Source of the DNA: Haematobia irritans
Taxonomy: Eukaryota; Arthropoda; Insecta; Diptera; Muscidae
DNA length: 64,000 nucleotides
Direction of reading: 5' to 3'
NCBI RefSeq assembly: GCF_050003625.1
Contig: NC_134397.1
Location: forward strand, 193,895,063-193,959,062
The notes beneath the pieces are model-generated. The model was not told the DNA's origin and made no database searches. It saw only the letters and a list, made by a program, of their open reading frames with translations. Shown here one piece after another: positions 10,500 to 21,949 of the stretch. A program made the translations under genes and the position numbers. Every line of letters starts with the position of its first letter. The stretch's first letter is position 1.

Positions 10500-12512
10500 C
10501 TTTTATTTCTATAGAAAATTTTGTCAAAATTTTATTTCTATAGAAAATTTTGTCACAATTTTCTTTCAATAGAAAATTTTATTTCTATAGAAAATTTTGT
10601 AAAAATTTAATTTCTATAGAAGTTTTTGGTAGAATTTTATTTCTATAGAAAATTTTGTCAAAATTTTATTTCTATAGTAACACAACATTTTGCCACGATT
10701 TTAAAAAAAATTTAAATGTTCTTTCTATGGAAAATTTCGTCAAAATTTTATTTCTATAGTAAATTTTGTCAAAATTTATTTTCTATAGTAAATTTTGTCA
10801 AAATTTTATTCCTATAGAAAGTTTTGTCAAAATTTTATTCCTATAGAAAGTTTTGTCAAAATTTTATATTAAAAGAAAATTTTGTCAAAATTTTATTTCT
10901 ATAGAAAATTTTGTGAAAATTTTATTTCTATAGAAAATTTTGTCAAAATTTTATTTCTATAGAAAATTTTGTCAAAATTTTATTTCTATAGAAAATTTTG
11001 TCAACATTTTATTTCTATAGAAAATTTAGTCAAAATTTTATTTCTATAGAAAATTTAGTCAAAATTTTATTTCTATCGAAAACTTTGTCAGAAATTTAGA
11101 AAATTTTGTAAAAATTTAATTTCTATAGAAGTTGTTGGTAGAATTTTATTTCTATAGATTTTTTTTTCAAAATTTTATTTTAATAGAGAATTTTGTAAAA
11201 AATTTATTTTAATAGAAAATTTTTGTCAAAATTTTATGTTATTACAACATTTTGGGAGCCACCGTGTTGCAATGGTTAGCATGCCCGCCTTACATACACA
11301 AGGTTGTGTGTTCGATTCCTGCTTCGACCGAACACCAAAAAGTTTTTCAGCGGTGGATTATCCCACCTCAGTAATGCTGGTGACATTTCTGAGGGTTTCA
11401 AAACTTCTCTAAGTGGTTTCACTGCAATGTGGAACGCCGTTCGGACTCGGCTATAAAAAGAAGGTCCCTTGTCATTGAGCTTAACATGGAATCGGGCAGC
11501 ACTCAGTGTTAAGAGAGAAGTTCACCAATGTGGTATCACAATGGACTGAATAGTCTAAATGAGCCTGATACATCGGGCTGCCACCTAACCTACAACATTT
11601 CCAAGATTTTATTGCTACAAAAAAATTTAAAAATTTTATATCTATAGACAATTCTGTCAAAATTTTATTTCTATAGAACATTTTGTCAAAATTTTATTAC
11701 TATAGAAAATTTTGTCAAAATTTTATTTCTATAGAAAATTTTATCAAAATGTTATTTTTTTGTCAAAATTTTATTTCTATAGAAAATTTTGTCAATTTTT
11801 TTTTTTATAATTTTGTCAAAATTTTATTTCTATAGAACATTTTGTCATAATTTTATTTCTACAGAAAATTTTGTCAAAATTTTATTCCTATAAAAAATTT
11901 TGTCAAAATTTTATTTCTATAGAAAATTTTGTAAAAATTTAATTTCTATAGAAGTTTTTGGTAAAATTTTATTTCTATAGAAAATTTTTTTCAAAATTTT
12001 ATTTTAATAGAGAGTTTTGTCAACATTTTTTTTAATAGAAAATTTTTGTCAAAATTTTATATTATTACAAAATTTTTCCAAAATTTTATTGCTACAAAAA
12101 AATTTAAAAATTTTGTTTCTATAGAAAATTTTGTCAAAATTTTATTTCTATAGAAAAAGTTGTCAAAATTTTATTTCTATAGAAAATTTTGTCAATATGT
12201 TATTTCTATAGAAAATTTTGTAAACATGTAATTTCTATAGAAGTTTTTGGTAGAATTTTATTATTTTGTCAAAATTTTATTTTAATAGAGAATTTTGTCA
12301 AAAATTTATTTTAATAGAAATTTTTTTAAGAATTTTTTGTTATTACAACATTTTGCTAAGATTTTATTGCTACAAAAAAAAAAATGAAACAAATAAAAAT
12401 TTTCTTTCTATAGAAAATTTTGTCAAAATTTTATTTCTATAGAACATTTTTGCGCTAATTTTATTTCTATAGAAAATCTTGTAAAAAATTTATTGCTATA
12501 GAAAATTTTATT
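10500..12512 (+). repeat. 29-bp minisatellite array interrupted by a SINE
   Basis: GTC-orientation units fill 10500-11252 and 11591-12512. A longer pattern including GAAGTTTTTGGTAGAATTTT, TTTTAATAGAGAATTTTG and TTATTACAACATTTT recurs near 11120-11250, 11945-12080 and 12235-12370, so blocks of several units were duplicated together. Confidence 0.95.
11253..11590 (+). mobile_element. tRNA-derived SINE, full length, with 10-bp target duplication
   Basis: Complete head, body and short tail. It is flanked by the perfect duplication TACAACATTT at 11243-11252 and 11591-11600, which is array sequence. Box A carries one change (TGTTGCAATGG) and box B is TGTTCGATTCC, so its promoter is slightly decayed. 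The body keeps GGCTATAAAAAG. Confidence 0.92.
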
Positions 12513-12518
12513 TCTGTA

Positions 12519-13535
12519 TGTTATTCCACTGCGTATCGCTTGTTTGAGATGTCCACACTGGTGCTGCGTAGTTTACCACTGACCTTCAATGACCTTATAG
12601 ATAGTCAACAAGGTCTCTCTGTTCGCACCCCAAGCAAGCGTCTTTCTACAGCAGAGCTTATCACAAATTGCAGTGGTATGTTCAGACGATTTAAAAAGAC
12701 TGTTGAATGTAACCCCGAGAATCGAGAGTTTTGGGGTAGTTGTAGGTGGTATTATCTCGCCGACGACTGCCTGAGTACTTCGGCCGTCCATGTAGTGAAT
12801 AGTGTGGTCGAGGATTTGGTGACGGATGTCCTCAAATTTCTAGAAGTGAAATAACTGATAAGATCAGCAAGGTAGATATTTAATCGATCGCAGATATCAT
12901 CAACAATAGGCCCGGATGCCGTAATTGTACAGTCATCCGCATATGATACAATCTCGACGCTGTCTGGAGGGAGTGGAGTATAGGATAGGTAGAAATTGAA
13001 CAGTGCCAGAGATATCACCCCACTTTGCGGAACACTCTGTTTTGCTCTACGGGGTCTTGACTTGTTATTCCCAGATAATTAGTAACTCAAGGTTTAGTTC
13101 CTCCCGCTAGGAACGTCTTCGCGATGTAGTCTTGCAATAGTTGAACGTATCGAATGCCTTCGAAAGGTCAAGCTCCACGAGGACAGGATTTGGGCTGATT
13201 GAGTCTTCTCCCTCTGCATGCGAAAAGGAATGCAAAACCGTGGTCGTGCTTTGCGGAATCCATGTTGATTAATGGCAGCTGGAAAATTCTCCACAATTCT
13301 GGGGAGGAGTAGTACTTTAGGTGTCTTGGCTAATGTCAAGAGAATGGAAATCGGTCCGTACGATTGCTCGAGCCTTGGCTTGGCTTTAGTAGTGGACTCA
13401 TCGTGGAATAATGAGTGATTCCAAGAACAAAATGAGAAGTCTAGTCCATAACTCAGCTCCCAGTATTCCCAGATGCTTCAGCATTAGCATAGAGATTCCG
13501 TCGAGGCCCAGCGCCCGCGTTGGTGATGCCACTTA
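12519..13535 (-). pseudogene. Non-LTR retrotransposon fragment, reverse transcriptase domain
   Basis: Minus-strand frames at 13339-13094, 13018-12752 and 12791-12573 carry parts of one reverse transcriptase: a VENFPAAINQHGFRKARP block, ISLALFNFYLSYTPLPPD, then EIVSYADDCTITASGP with the YADD catalytic motif and PIVDDICDRLNIYLADL. The pieces lie in different frames, so there are several frameshifts. The fragment corresponds to about 25800-26030, 25200-25600, 24041-24263 and 22690-22749 of the longer copy and stops at the same ATGTTATTCCACTGCG area where it meets the array. 5' and 3' ends are missing. Confidence 0.85.
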
Positions 13536-13727
13536 GAAATGTAACCAGTATTACTGACAGAGATGAAAATTTTTTTGGTGCTTGGTCGAGACTAGTATTG
13601 AAGCCATGAGATTCCGTCGTGGCCCAGCGCCCGCGTTGGTGATAACACTTAGAAATGTAACCAGTATTACTGACACCAATGAAAATTTTTTTGGTGTTTG
13701 GTCGAAACTAAATAGTATTGAAGCCAT
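13492..13727. repeat. Tandem duplication of a LINE-SINE junction, 116-bp period
   Basis: GAGATTCCGTCG begins at 13492 and again at 13608. Each unit holds a piece of LINE (CCCAGCGCCCGCGTTGG) joined to a piece of SINE (CACTTAGAAATGTAACCAG and TTTTTTTGGTG). The duplication therefore occurred after the two elements had been joined. Confidence 0.75.
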
Positions 13728-13757
13728 GACCCTTTGTATGTAAGGTATGGTGGCTCC
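13684..13757 (-). mobile_element. SINE head fragment
   Basis: Minus-strand SINE head: TTTTGGTGTTTGGTCGAA, CCATGACCCTTTGTATG and a terminal GGTGGCTCC-like block. It abuts the next SINE copy. Confidence 0.65.
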
Positions 13758-13758
13758 G

Positions 13759-14047
13759 ACCTAGTCCATTGTGATACCACAGTGGTGAGTGGTCACTTAG
13801 TGCTACCAGATTCTATGTTTAACTCAATGACAATGGACCTTCGTTTTATAGCCTAGTCCGAACGGCGTTCCCCATTGCAGTGAAACCACTTAGAGAAGCT
13901 TTGAAACCCTCAGAAATGTCACCAGCATTACTGAGAGGGGATAATCCATCTCTGAGAAATTTTTTGGTGTTCGGTCGAAACTGGGGTTGAACGCACGACC
14001 CTATGTATGCAAGGCGGGCATGCCAACCATTGCACCATAGTGGCTCC
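13759..14047 (-). mobile_element. SINE copy, tail truncated
   Basis: Minus strand. The copy begins within the tail (CTAGTCCATTGTGATACC) and runs to the head GTGGCTCC at 14047. Box B is mutated (GGGTTGAACGCACG on the plus strand) and the CCTAA tail is lost. Confidence 0.85.
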
Positions 14048-14255
14048 TAAGTAGCCCTTGATGTGTTGTCGCATTGCCAGCGTTGCGTCCTTTTAACTTT
14101 TTTTAAATAAAATTTCCAAAGTATCAAGTAACCATCAATTTACATGAAATCATCATTGACCACTGAAACGTTTGCAAAAGTACATAAGTTTCTATGCAAC
14201 TGTACAACCGTTGTATAATGTTATTGGTTTCTTTATCATCTTCTGTGGTTTCATC

Positions 14256-14292
<37 letters not shown>

Positions 14293-14789
14293 ACTACAAT
14301 TGGCAGGAACATTTTAGCAGCAACAAAAGAAACCACAGCTGGAACATGCTGTAGAAACTATTATGGTCACAGTCAGTCAATAAAATAATTTTCATAAACA
14401 GAAGGAACCACGAAATAGTGGGGCGCTGTTGTTAACCACAACCATTGTTCAACTGAGGCTGAATTAGGGTGAAAATATGATACGATAATGGGGTTAAGAT
14501 AAAATCAGATAAAACAACACTAAAACTAGTACAATTTCGTAAATGATTGTAATTTAAAACCAGGTGAAGTTTAGTTTTCTAGAAATTAATAAAAAAATCA
14601 ATGGCTTTTGTAACGTAGTTTTCTCGTCACATAAGGTAAGCTCAGTTGTCCCCATGGTCTCCGTAAGGAGGTATTAAACCTTTCGGGATAAGAACACAAG
14701 TGTTTATCTCTTTCGAGTAAAATACTAATTAATTTGGTTTTATTGATTGGAACTATTTTATAATCTACTTGTTTTGACATCTCTTTAAT
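14048..14789. other. Unassigned AT-rich sequence with a GA microsatellite
   Basis: A pure GA dinucleotide run occupies about 14257-14288. Frames crossing it on both strands only translate the microsatellite. Nothing else recognised. Confidence 0.55.
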
Positions 14790-15079
14790 TAGGTTGGGGT
14801 AGGTATAGTGGCAGCCCGATATTTCAGGCTCACTTAGACTATTCAGTCCATTGTGATACCACAGTGGTGAACTTCTCTCTTACCACTGAGTGCTGCCCGA
14901 TTCTATGTTTAGCTTACATTAAGGTGAAGCCATTTAGAGAAGCTTTGAAACTCTCAGAAATGTAAGCAGCTTTGCTGAGAGGGGATAATCCACCGCTGAA
15001 AAACTTCTTGGTGTTCGGTTGAACCCACGACTCTATGTATGCAAGGCGGGCATACTAACCATTGCATCACGGTGGCTCC
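14790..15079 (-). mobile_element. SINE copy with internal deletions
   Basis: Minus strand from a tail-like AGGTTGGGGTAGG to the head GGTGGCTCCG. The TATAAAA block and neighbouring body sequence are missing, and box B is partly deleted (GTTGAACCCACG on the plus strand). Confidence 0.85.
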
Positions 15080-15335
15080 GTTTGAGGATCAGTATCTGAT
15101 GGGAGCAGACCTTCGGGATGTCGTCGATTTGTAGATAATTGAGAATTGGTATCTTCGCTGAGATGAAGAAGGAATTCGGTTCGTAGATAATTGGCAGATT
15201 GAAAGTACTTCGTTTTTTCGATTGCTTGATGATCGGTATTTAATGGGAGATTCGGTTCGTTGATGTGTGCGTCGGTTTCTTGGTAATCGGTAGTTGTTGA
15301 GAATTTGGTTCGTTGATGATCGGTGATGGATGAAA
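15080..15335. repeat. Degenerate short tandem repeats
   Basis: Blocks such as GGTTCGTTGATG, GATGATCGGT and GTAGATAATTG recur irregularly every 30-60 bp. The origin is unclear; translation shows only repetition. Confidence 0.4.
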
Positions 15336-15339
15336 GCCC

Positions 15340-16407
15340 TCTCGAACCCCGTTGCAAAATATGATGGAATTTCAGTCACCTTTGGAGGCGTGACGGTGAC
15401 GGATCCGGAGAGATGTGCTAGATTTTTCAACCGACAGTTCGTCGAGCATCACAAGAGTGGTAGAGTGAAAAAGAGAGACACTCGCCGCGGTCGTGGTCTC
15501 CGAGATAAACCACAATTTACAATATCCGAAGTTACCGATGTCACCAACAGCACGAAACCATCCAAGGCGCTGGGCTCCGACGTAATTTCTATGCTAATGC
15601 AGGATCATCTGTGAATGATGAGATTTCAGTCACCTTTGGGCGGCGTGACGGTGACTGATCCGAAGAGATTCGCAGTTCGTCGAGCATTCGAACGTGAGTG
15701 TTAGAAAAAGAGAGCCATTCGTCGCATTTGTGGTCTCCGAGATACACCACAACTTGCTCCATCCGAAGTTACCAATGTCACCAACAGCACAAACCCATCC
15801 AAGGCACTGGGTCCCGACGGATCTATGATTATACGGAAACATCTGGGAATACTGGGAGTTGAGTACCTAGCCAGAGTCCTCAATTTGTGCCTGGAATCAC
15901 TCAGTATACCCTATGTTTGGAAAATGGGTGGGGTGGTTCCAGTATTGAAGTCAGACAAAGCCTCGAGCAAGGGTGCATCGTACAGATCGATTTCCCTTCC
16001 CTCATCCCTTCCCTCATCCCTTCCCTCACCAGTAGCCAAGACACTTGAGACCCTACTCTTTGCCAGCCTTGTAGTTAAATTTCCAGCTGACAACCATCAA
16101 CTTGGATTCGGTAAAGTACATAGCACGATGACTGCTGCCATGGCAAACTATAGAGAATTCAATCGTCCCTAGCCGTGTCATAGGACGGCCCTCGTGACGC
16201 TAGACCTATTGAAGGCATTTCATACTGTCAACCATGTCAGATGCTTAGAGGACATTGCAAATACGTCCGGCAGGAACCAAGTGTTGGATACTAAATTAGC
16301 TAGGCGGACGACGTACGTACAATTTAGGGATAAGAAGTCAAGAACCCCCAGAGTTCTCAAAATTTGGGGTGATATCTCCGGCACTGTTCAATCTCTACCT
16401 ATCTTCT
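15340..16407 (+). pseudogene. Non-LTR retrotransposon fragment, start of reverse transcriptase
   Basis: Plus-strand frames cover the linker and N-terminal reverse transcriptase of the same LINE family. A frame at 15330-15614 reads FNRQFVEHHKSGR and SEVTDVTNSTKPSKALGSD. Another at 15825-16172 has GVEYLARVLNLCLESLSIP, SYRSISLP and a HQLGFGKVHSTMTA block. The next frame from 16194 has LDLLKAFHTVNH and VQFRDKKSR. Stops and frameshifts separate the frames. It breaks off within the ISGTVQ segment that corresponds to the SPALFNLY motif. The part from about 15369 to 15614 is repeated at 15626-15840, and a 12-bp in-frame repeat encodes SLPSSLPSSLP near 16001. Confidence 0.8.
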
Positions 16408-17173
16408 TAAGCTCGGATTCAATACCAATATCCTTTGGGGAAGGACAAAATCTTTGGATCCAAGAAAATTGTCTTTGAGTTTGGACTTTCTCCATCCCTC
16501 AAGAAATTTATCGTCGCACACAACCATGAAACAAATTCACAAGGATATAGAATGTTCTCTGTCATGCATATGTGTTGGTATATGCTTACATCTATGCACG
16601 TGTATTTTTGTATGTGGGTATGGAGTGTGCAACTCGTGTGTCCTTAAAATAACATAAACAGCCTTTCTTCTTTGGCCTGAAGGAAAAAATGCAATGATGA
16701 CAAAAAAGGAAGCTATTACTTCACCATTGTTTAGTTGTTTAACGTTGCTGTTGTTGTTTGCGTTTTGTCGCTGTTGTCATCTTGTGAGAGTACCCTTAAA
16801 AGCATCCAAGCTATTCTATTTATTTACGAGTATTTAGTAACGTTGGTTATTTTCTGTACATATTTTTTGTTTTTATTTTCTTCTATCTACCTACAATGCA
16901 ATTGCATTGTATGTGCACAGCAGACCAAAGAGTGCTTAGAAGAGGTTACAGTAAGGTCGACTGATATTAACACTTTAGCCGTGGAATGTATTATGAACAC
17001 TAAATGCTGCGATTGGAATTGTTGTTCGATTCAGAATTCATTTTTGAGTCTAGTAGAACGTCTTCCCATCCACTTTTTATTCACAATATAGTTCAATCAA
17101 ACTATGTTGCTCTTCGATTGTGATCATCTATCTTCTCTGCGTATTCCGAACTCGAAAATGTGTGTCGTCAGTT
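16408..17173. other. Unassigned, probably host non-coding sequence
   Basis: A frame at 16735-17091 begins at a non-ATG codon, lacks motifs, and lies in TTGTTG-rich DNA; I do not accept it as a gene. Confidence 0.5.
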
Positions 17174-17283
17174 TCAAGCACGGTTGCCACAATTGGTAGA
17201 ATTCTACCAAAAATGGGTGACTATTTACTGTTTGGTAGAGTGGTAGAATTCTTGTTGTTTTGGTAGAGTTTGCAAAATATTCT
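17174..17283 (+). repeat. Array flank, possible end of an array-carrying element
   Basis: Starts near CACGGTTGCCACAATTGG and continues with GTAGAATTCTACCAAAAATG. The reverse complement of the flank at 50826-50911 is clearly related (TTGGTAGAATCCTACCAG, then GTTTTGGTAGATTTTGCAAA). The same flank on two arrays in opposite orientation implies that flank and array travelled together. Confidence 0.55.
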
Positions 17284-18850
17284 TCTGAAAATTTCCTATA
17301 ACAATTTTGACAAAATTTGCTATAGAAATAAAATTTTGACACAATTTTCCACAGAAATGAAATTTTGACAAAATTTTCTATAGAAATAAAATTTTGACAA
17401 AATTTTCTATAGAAATAAAATTTTCACAAAATTTTCTATAGAAATAATTTGACAAAACTTTCCAAAGAAATAAAATGTTGACAAAATTTTCTATAGAAAT
17501 AAAATTTTGACAAAATTTTCTATAGAAATAAAATTTTGACAAAATTTTCTATAGAAATAAAATTTTGACAAAATTTTCTATAGAAATAAAAATTTGACAA
17601 AATTTTCTATAGAAATAAAATTTTTACATAATTTTCTATAGAAATAAAATTTTGACATAATTTTCCAAAGAAATAAAATTTTGACAAAATTTTCTATAGA
17701 AATGAAATGTTGACAAAATTTTCCAAAGAACTAAAATTTTGATAAATTTTTCCAAGGAAATAACATTTTGATAAAATTTCCTATAGAAATGAAATCTTAA
17801 CAAAATTTTCTATGAATATCAAATTTTGACAAAATTGTCTATAGAAATAAAATTTTGACAAAATTTTCTATTGAAATAAACTATTGACAACATTTTCTAT
17901 AGAAATAAAATTTTGACAAAGTCTTCTATAGAAATAAAATTTTGACAAAGTTTTCTACAGAAATAAAATTTTGACAAAATTTTCTATAGAAATACAATTT
18001 TGACAAAATTTTCTATAGAAATAAAATTTTGACAAAATTTTATATAGAAATAAAATTTTGACAAAATATGCTATAGAAATGAAATGTTGACAAAATTTTC
18101 AATACAAATAAATTTTTGATAAAATTTTATATAGAAATAAAATTTTGACAACATTTTATATCGAAATAACATACAATTTTGACAAAATTTTCTACAGAAA
18201 TAAAATTTTGATAAAATTTTCCAAAGAAATAAAATTTTGACAAAATTTTCCATAGAAATGAAATTTTGACAAAATTTTCTATAGAAATAAAATGTTCACA
18301 AAATATTCTATAGAAATAAAATTTTTACAAAATTTTCTATAGAAATAAAATTTTGACAAAATTTTCTATAGAAATAAAATTTTTACAGAATTTTCTATAG
18401 AAATAAAATTTTGACAAAATTTTCTATAGAAATAAAATTTTGACAAAATTTTCTATAGAAATAAAACGTTGACAAAATTTTCTATAGAAATGAAATTTTG
18501 ACAAAAATTTCCTATAGAAATAACATTTTGACAAAATTTTCAATAGCAATAAAACTTTGACAACATTTCCTATAGAAATAAAATTTTGACAAAATTTTCT
18601 ATAGAAATAAAATTTTGACAAAATTTTCTATAGAAATACAATTTTGACAAAATTTTCTATAGAAATAAAATTTTCACAAAATTTTATATAGAAATAAAAT
18701 TTTGACAACATTTTATATCGAAATAACATACAATTTTGACAAAATTTTGTACAGAAATAAAATTTTGATAAAATTTTCCAAAGAAATAAAATTTTGATAA
18801 AATTTTCCAAGGAAATAAAATTTTGATAAAATTTCCTATAGAAAGAAAAT
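17284..18850 (-). repeat. 29-bp minisatellite array, about 1.6 kb
   Basis: About 54 units in GAC orientation. The irregular block with ATCGAAATAACATACAATTTTG occurs twice, near 18160 and 18716, an offset of about 555 bp, indicating a multi-unit duplication. Confidence 0.95.
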
Positions 18851-18923
18851 GTTATCACAATGGACAGAATAGTCTAAGTGAGCCTGAAAATAAATCAGGC
18901 TGCAACGTGAACCCAACCTAACC
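18851..18923 (+). mobile_element. SINE tail fragment inside the array
   Basis: Only the last 70 bp of the SINE remain (TATCACAATGGACAGAATAG, GTGAGCCTGA, CCCAACCTAACC). 5' truncation with an intact tail fits target-primed reverse transcription. Confidence 0.8.
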
Positions 18924-18975
18924 AAAATTTTAAAAAAATTTTCTATAGAAATAAAATTTAAAAAATTTTTTTTGT
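18924..18975 (-). repeat. Last 29-bp repeat unit
   Basis: TTTTCTATAGAAATAAAATT remains to the right of the SINE tail. Confidence 0.7.
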
Positions 18976-19066
18976 TTTGTGTGTTATTTATATATATGTA
19001 GCATAGTTTTGGACGCCCTCGAGCCGATGTAAAGAAACTTTACTTAACAGAAACATACATTTATTT

Positions 19067-19140
19067 GATCACCGTGGAGCAACAGTAAGCATGCCCGCCA
19101 TGCATACATAACCCTGCTTCGACCGATCACCAAAAAGTTT
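19067..19140 (+). mobile_element. SINE head fragment
   Basis: Box A region is recognisable (CACCGTGGAGCAACAGTAAG), followed by CATGCCCGCC and GACCGATCACCAAAAAG. The box B area is deleted. It directly abuts the LINE fragment on the right. Confidence 0.7.
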
Positions 19141-20040
19141 AATATCTACTTGTCCTCTATTGCACCCCTTCCTGACGGCGTCGAGTTTATATCATATGCG
19201 GACGATGGTACAATCATGGCATCCGGGCCCATTGTTGATGACATATGCGATCGATTGAACTCTACCTCGCTGATCTTAGCAGTTATTCCACTGCTAGAGA
19301 CCTGAGGATATCTCCCACCAAATTCTCAGCCAAACTATTCACTACATGGACAGCGGAAGTACGCAGGCAGTTGAATGTCAAAGTCGATGGCTAAATCATT
19401 CCGACAACAAATTGCCCCAAGATTCTCGGAGTCATATTCGATAACCTTTTTAAGTTGCCTTCACTGCAATGTGTGATAAGCTCCGCGGAAGAAACAAGGT
19501 CCTCAAGTCGCGTGTTGGCAGTTCTTGGGGGGCGGACAAAGAAACCTTGTTGACTACATATAAGGCAATTGGCCGGTCAGTGGCAAAGTATGCAGCGCTA
19601 GCGTGGACACCTGAAACGAGCGACACGCAGTGGAATAACATATATACTAGTCAGAACGGAGCCCTTAGAACTGCGACAGAATGTCTCCGCAGTACAACAA
19701 TTACATATTGTCAAAGCAGTACCTTTTGGGTTGCTTTCTATTGAAGTTGTCATCCTAATCACCACCTTGTGGATAGACAACCACCACCCACAAAAATAAG
19801 GGTTGATCTTCATCTTCTAGGGAATGCGAGATCTAGCATTACAAAAGAGAGGTCAGAACAGGATTCATGAGGATATTTTAGCTGAATCGGTGAAAAGTTA
19901 CAAGGTTAATCCTGTCCCCGGAGGAGAGATCTCCCACGGCAGGGTAGTTTTAGCCCAAATAAAATCAGGCAAATGCGGCCGCTTCAATTCCTTCTTATCA
20001 ATGTTTGATAGCAGCGTAGCTTACGATTTCGAGAATGAAG
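19141..20040 (+). pseudogene. Non-LTR retrotransposon fragment, reverse transcriptase to C-terminus
   Basis: Plus-strand remnant of the same LINE family. It opens with IYLSSIAPLPDGVEF and SYADDGTIMASGPIVDDI (YADD motif followed by G where other copies have C). Next come LRGRNKVLKSRVGSSWGADK and ETLLTTYKAIGRS (frame 19469-19744), then RIHEDILAESVKSYKVNPV (frame 19824-20120). Frameshifts separate them. The final cysteine/histidine motif and the 3' end are missing. Confidence 0.8.
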
Positions 20041-20077
20041 CTTATGATGTGAGATTAGCTGGATGCCACAATCGAGT

Positions 20078-20340
20078 GTTCATACACCGAAAAAAATCGC
20101 ACGAAAATGTTTCCAATTAAAATTTTAATTGACTTTTAAAAAATATTCAATTAAAAATTTAATTGATTCAGCAAATTTTTTAATTGAAACAAAAATTAAT
20201 AGTATCAATTAATTTTCTAATTGACTTTCAATTAATATTTTAATTGATACTATTATTTCTGTGATTAAAGACATTTCAATTAAAAAATTAATTGGATCAA
20301 TTAATTTTGTAATTGAATCAGAATTTTCTTTGTATAGGAG
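20078..20340. repeat. AT-rich fold-back sequence, possible MITE
   Basis: CAATTAAAATTTTAATTG-type inverted words recur at least six times between 20108 and 20320, so either strand can fold extensively. Ends near CACCGAAAAAAATC on the left and GAATTTTCTTTGTATAGG on the right are only weakly complementary, so element boundaries are uncertain. Confidence 0.45.
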
Positions 20341-21775
20341 TTTTTCCTACATAATATTGTGTAAATTGCCTTTTTTAATTAAGGCTGCATAATCTTCCAC
20401 ATTATGCCAATATTTTCGTTGTAATTGTAGCCATTGAAAAAGACTATTACAGCATCGAAGAGCTCTTTGATTTCGCCGCAGGGTTTACGCTTGTTTACGG
20501 CTATTGATTTGTATAACATCTAAAATATCTTCTACTATAGCCATAAATCATACTAGCAAAATAAACCCATATCTATATCCATATCCTCATGGAATTCTTG
20601 GCTATGCCTAACAAAAAAAGTTACAAAACTGACATGACCACATCTTGAGATGTACAACACCATCACCCTTAATTTTGCCATCAGCACGATAATAGTTTTG
20701 AAATCTCTTGGACTTACTTTTTGCTGGGTTCCTTGAAAATTTTTTTTTTCACAAAAAAGTGAAAAAATGTGTTGTTACCATCCATTTAACTTTTAAGTGG
20801 CTAAAGAGTTGACGACATCATCAGTCTCCGCACCTGCTACCTGTATCTCGTCGCTGGTTTTTCGATTTTCTATTTGTGATCTTTGTACGAGATGATGAAG
20901 GTGGCGCTGTTGTTTTTGATGTTGTGAATTACCATGTTTTTGTTTCCAGTTCTCTGAGGGGGGAGGGGTGGCTTAGCTACAGAGAGAAATTGCATGAATC
21001 CACCTGCTGGTTTCCATGTAAATGGAATACAACAACTCATGTGAAACCTAGAGAAGAGGAACCTACGCGCGTTATTCTTCTTTATGGCTCCATACTGGCA
21101 TTATTGTTGATTTAACTGGGGCCCCTCTTTATGCTTTGCTTCGTTTTTTCTTTCCTTGAGTGTGTGTGTGTGTGCGTTTTTCTTATAGTCTGTCTCTCTG
21201 CACTTGTGGCCAACCCCTTGAGTAGGTCCTTGATGTGATGCGAATAGCCACGAATAAAACCAACAACAATGACGAAGGATAAACGATGGCATTCAACGAC
21301 ATCAGTTGAGAATGGCTGCAAACAACGGCCAAAGAACGCAAGTGAAAAAACAAAAACAGAAAATTCTTTATTTGTGAAAACATTAAAATTTTGCGTGTCC
21401 ATTCAAGATGTGTGTCTTTGTTCTTGTTGTTTTTTCTTCATCTTCTTATTTATATAAAATTGTTTGCATTTTGTTTTTTTTTTTTTTTTTGTTTTTGGTC
21501 ATACAAAAAACAAATGCACTAAGTAGGAAAATATAAGGTGAAGGATATTGCGAGTGTGGTTCGGCATGTTAAGGGAAATTATATTCTCTGCGGAGGAGTC
21601 TTGACCACAAGTTTAAAAAAGATCAAATTGGAAAATATATTAACTTCAGAATTTTTACAATATACAAAGACAAATATCTTTTAAAATAATGAATTTTCTA
21701 AAAAAAAAAAATAAAAAAAGTCTTAAAATATAGGATGTAGTTTTGAGAATAATTATGATTTCAACGTTTGTTTGG
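20341..21775. other. Unassigned, probably host non-coding sequence
   Basis: Low-complexity fly-type sequence with TG and poly-T runs. TTTTTGCTGGGTT near 20719 resembles the terminus of the CCCAGCAAAAA elements but no partner end is seen. A frame at 20876-21115 has no recognisable motif and is not accepted. Confidence 0.5.
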
Positions 21776-21949
21776 TTGTTGTTCTTGTTGTTGTAACAGT
21801 TTTTAATGCAATTTCATCCATTTTGTTCTATGCTTTGGTACTTCAACTGGTGTCCAGTTCTAGGAACTCTGCGACAAGGGTGGGGTGCGTCCAGAGTGAT
21901 CTGGTGGTGAGTGGCGTAGGTTTAGCTGGGCAAGCGAAAAGGTGATGAG

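Noticed and set aside
14124..14388. Frames with SLSLSL or RERERE runs
   Set aside because: They translate the GA microsatellite.
20876..21115. A 79-codon plus-strand frame
   Set aside because: No motif, no neighbouring coding signals, and it is within low-complexity DNA.
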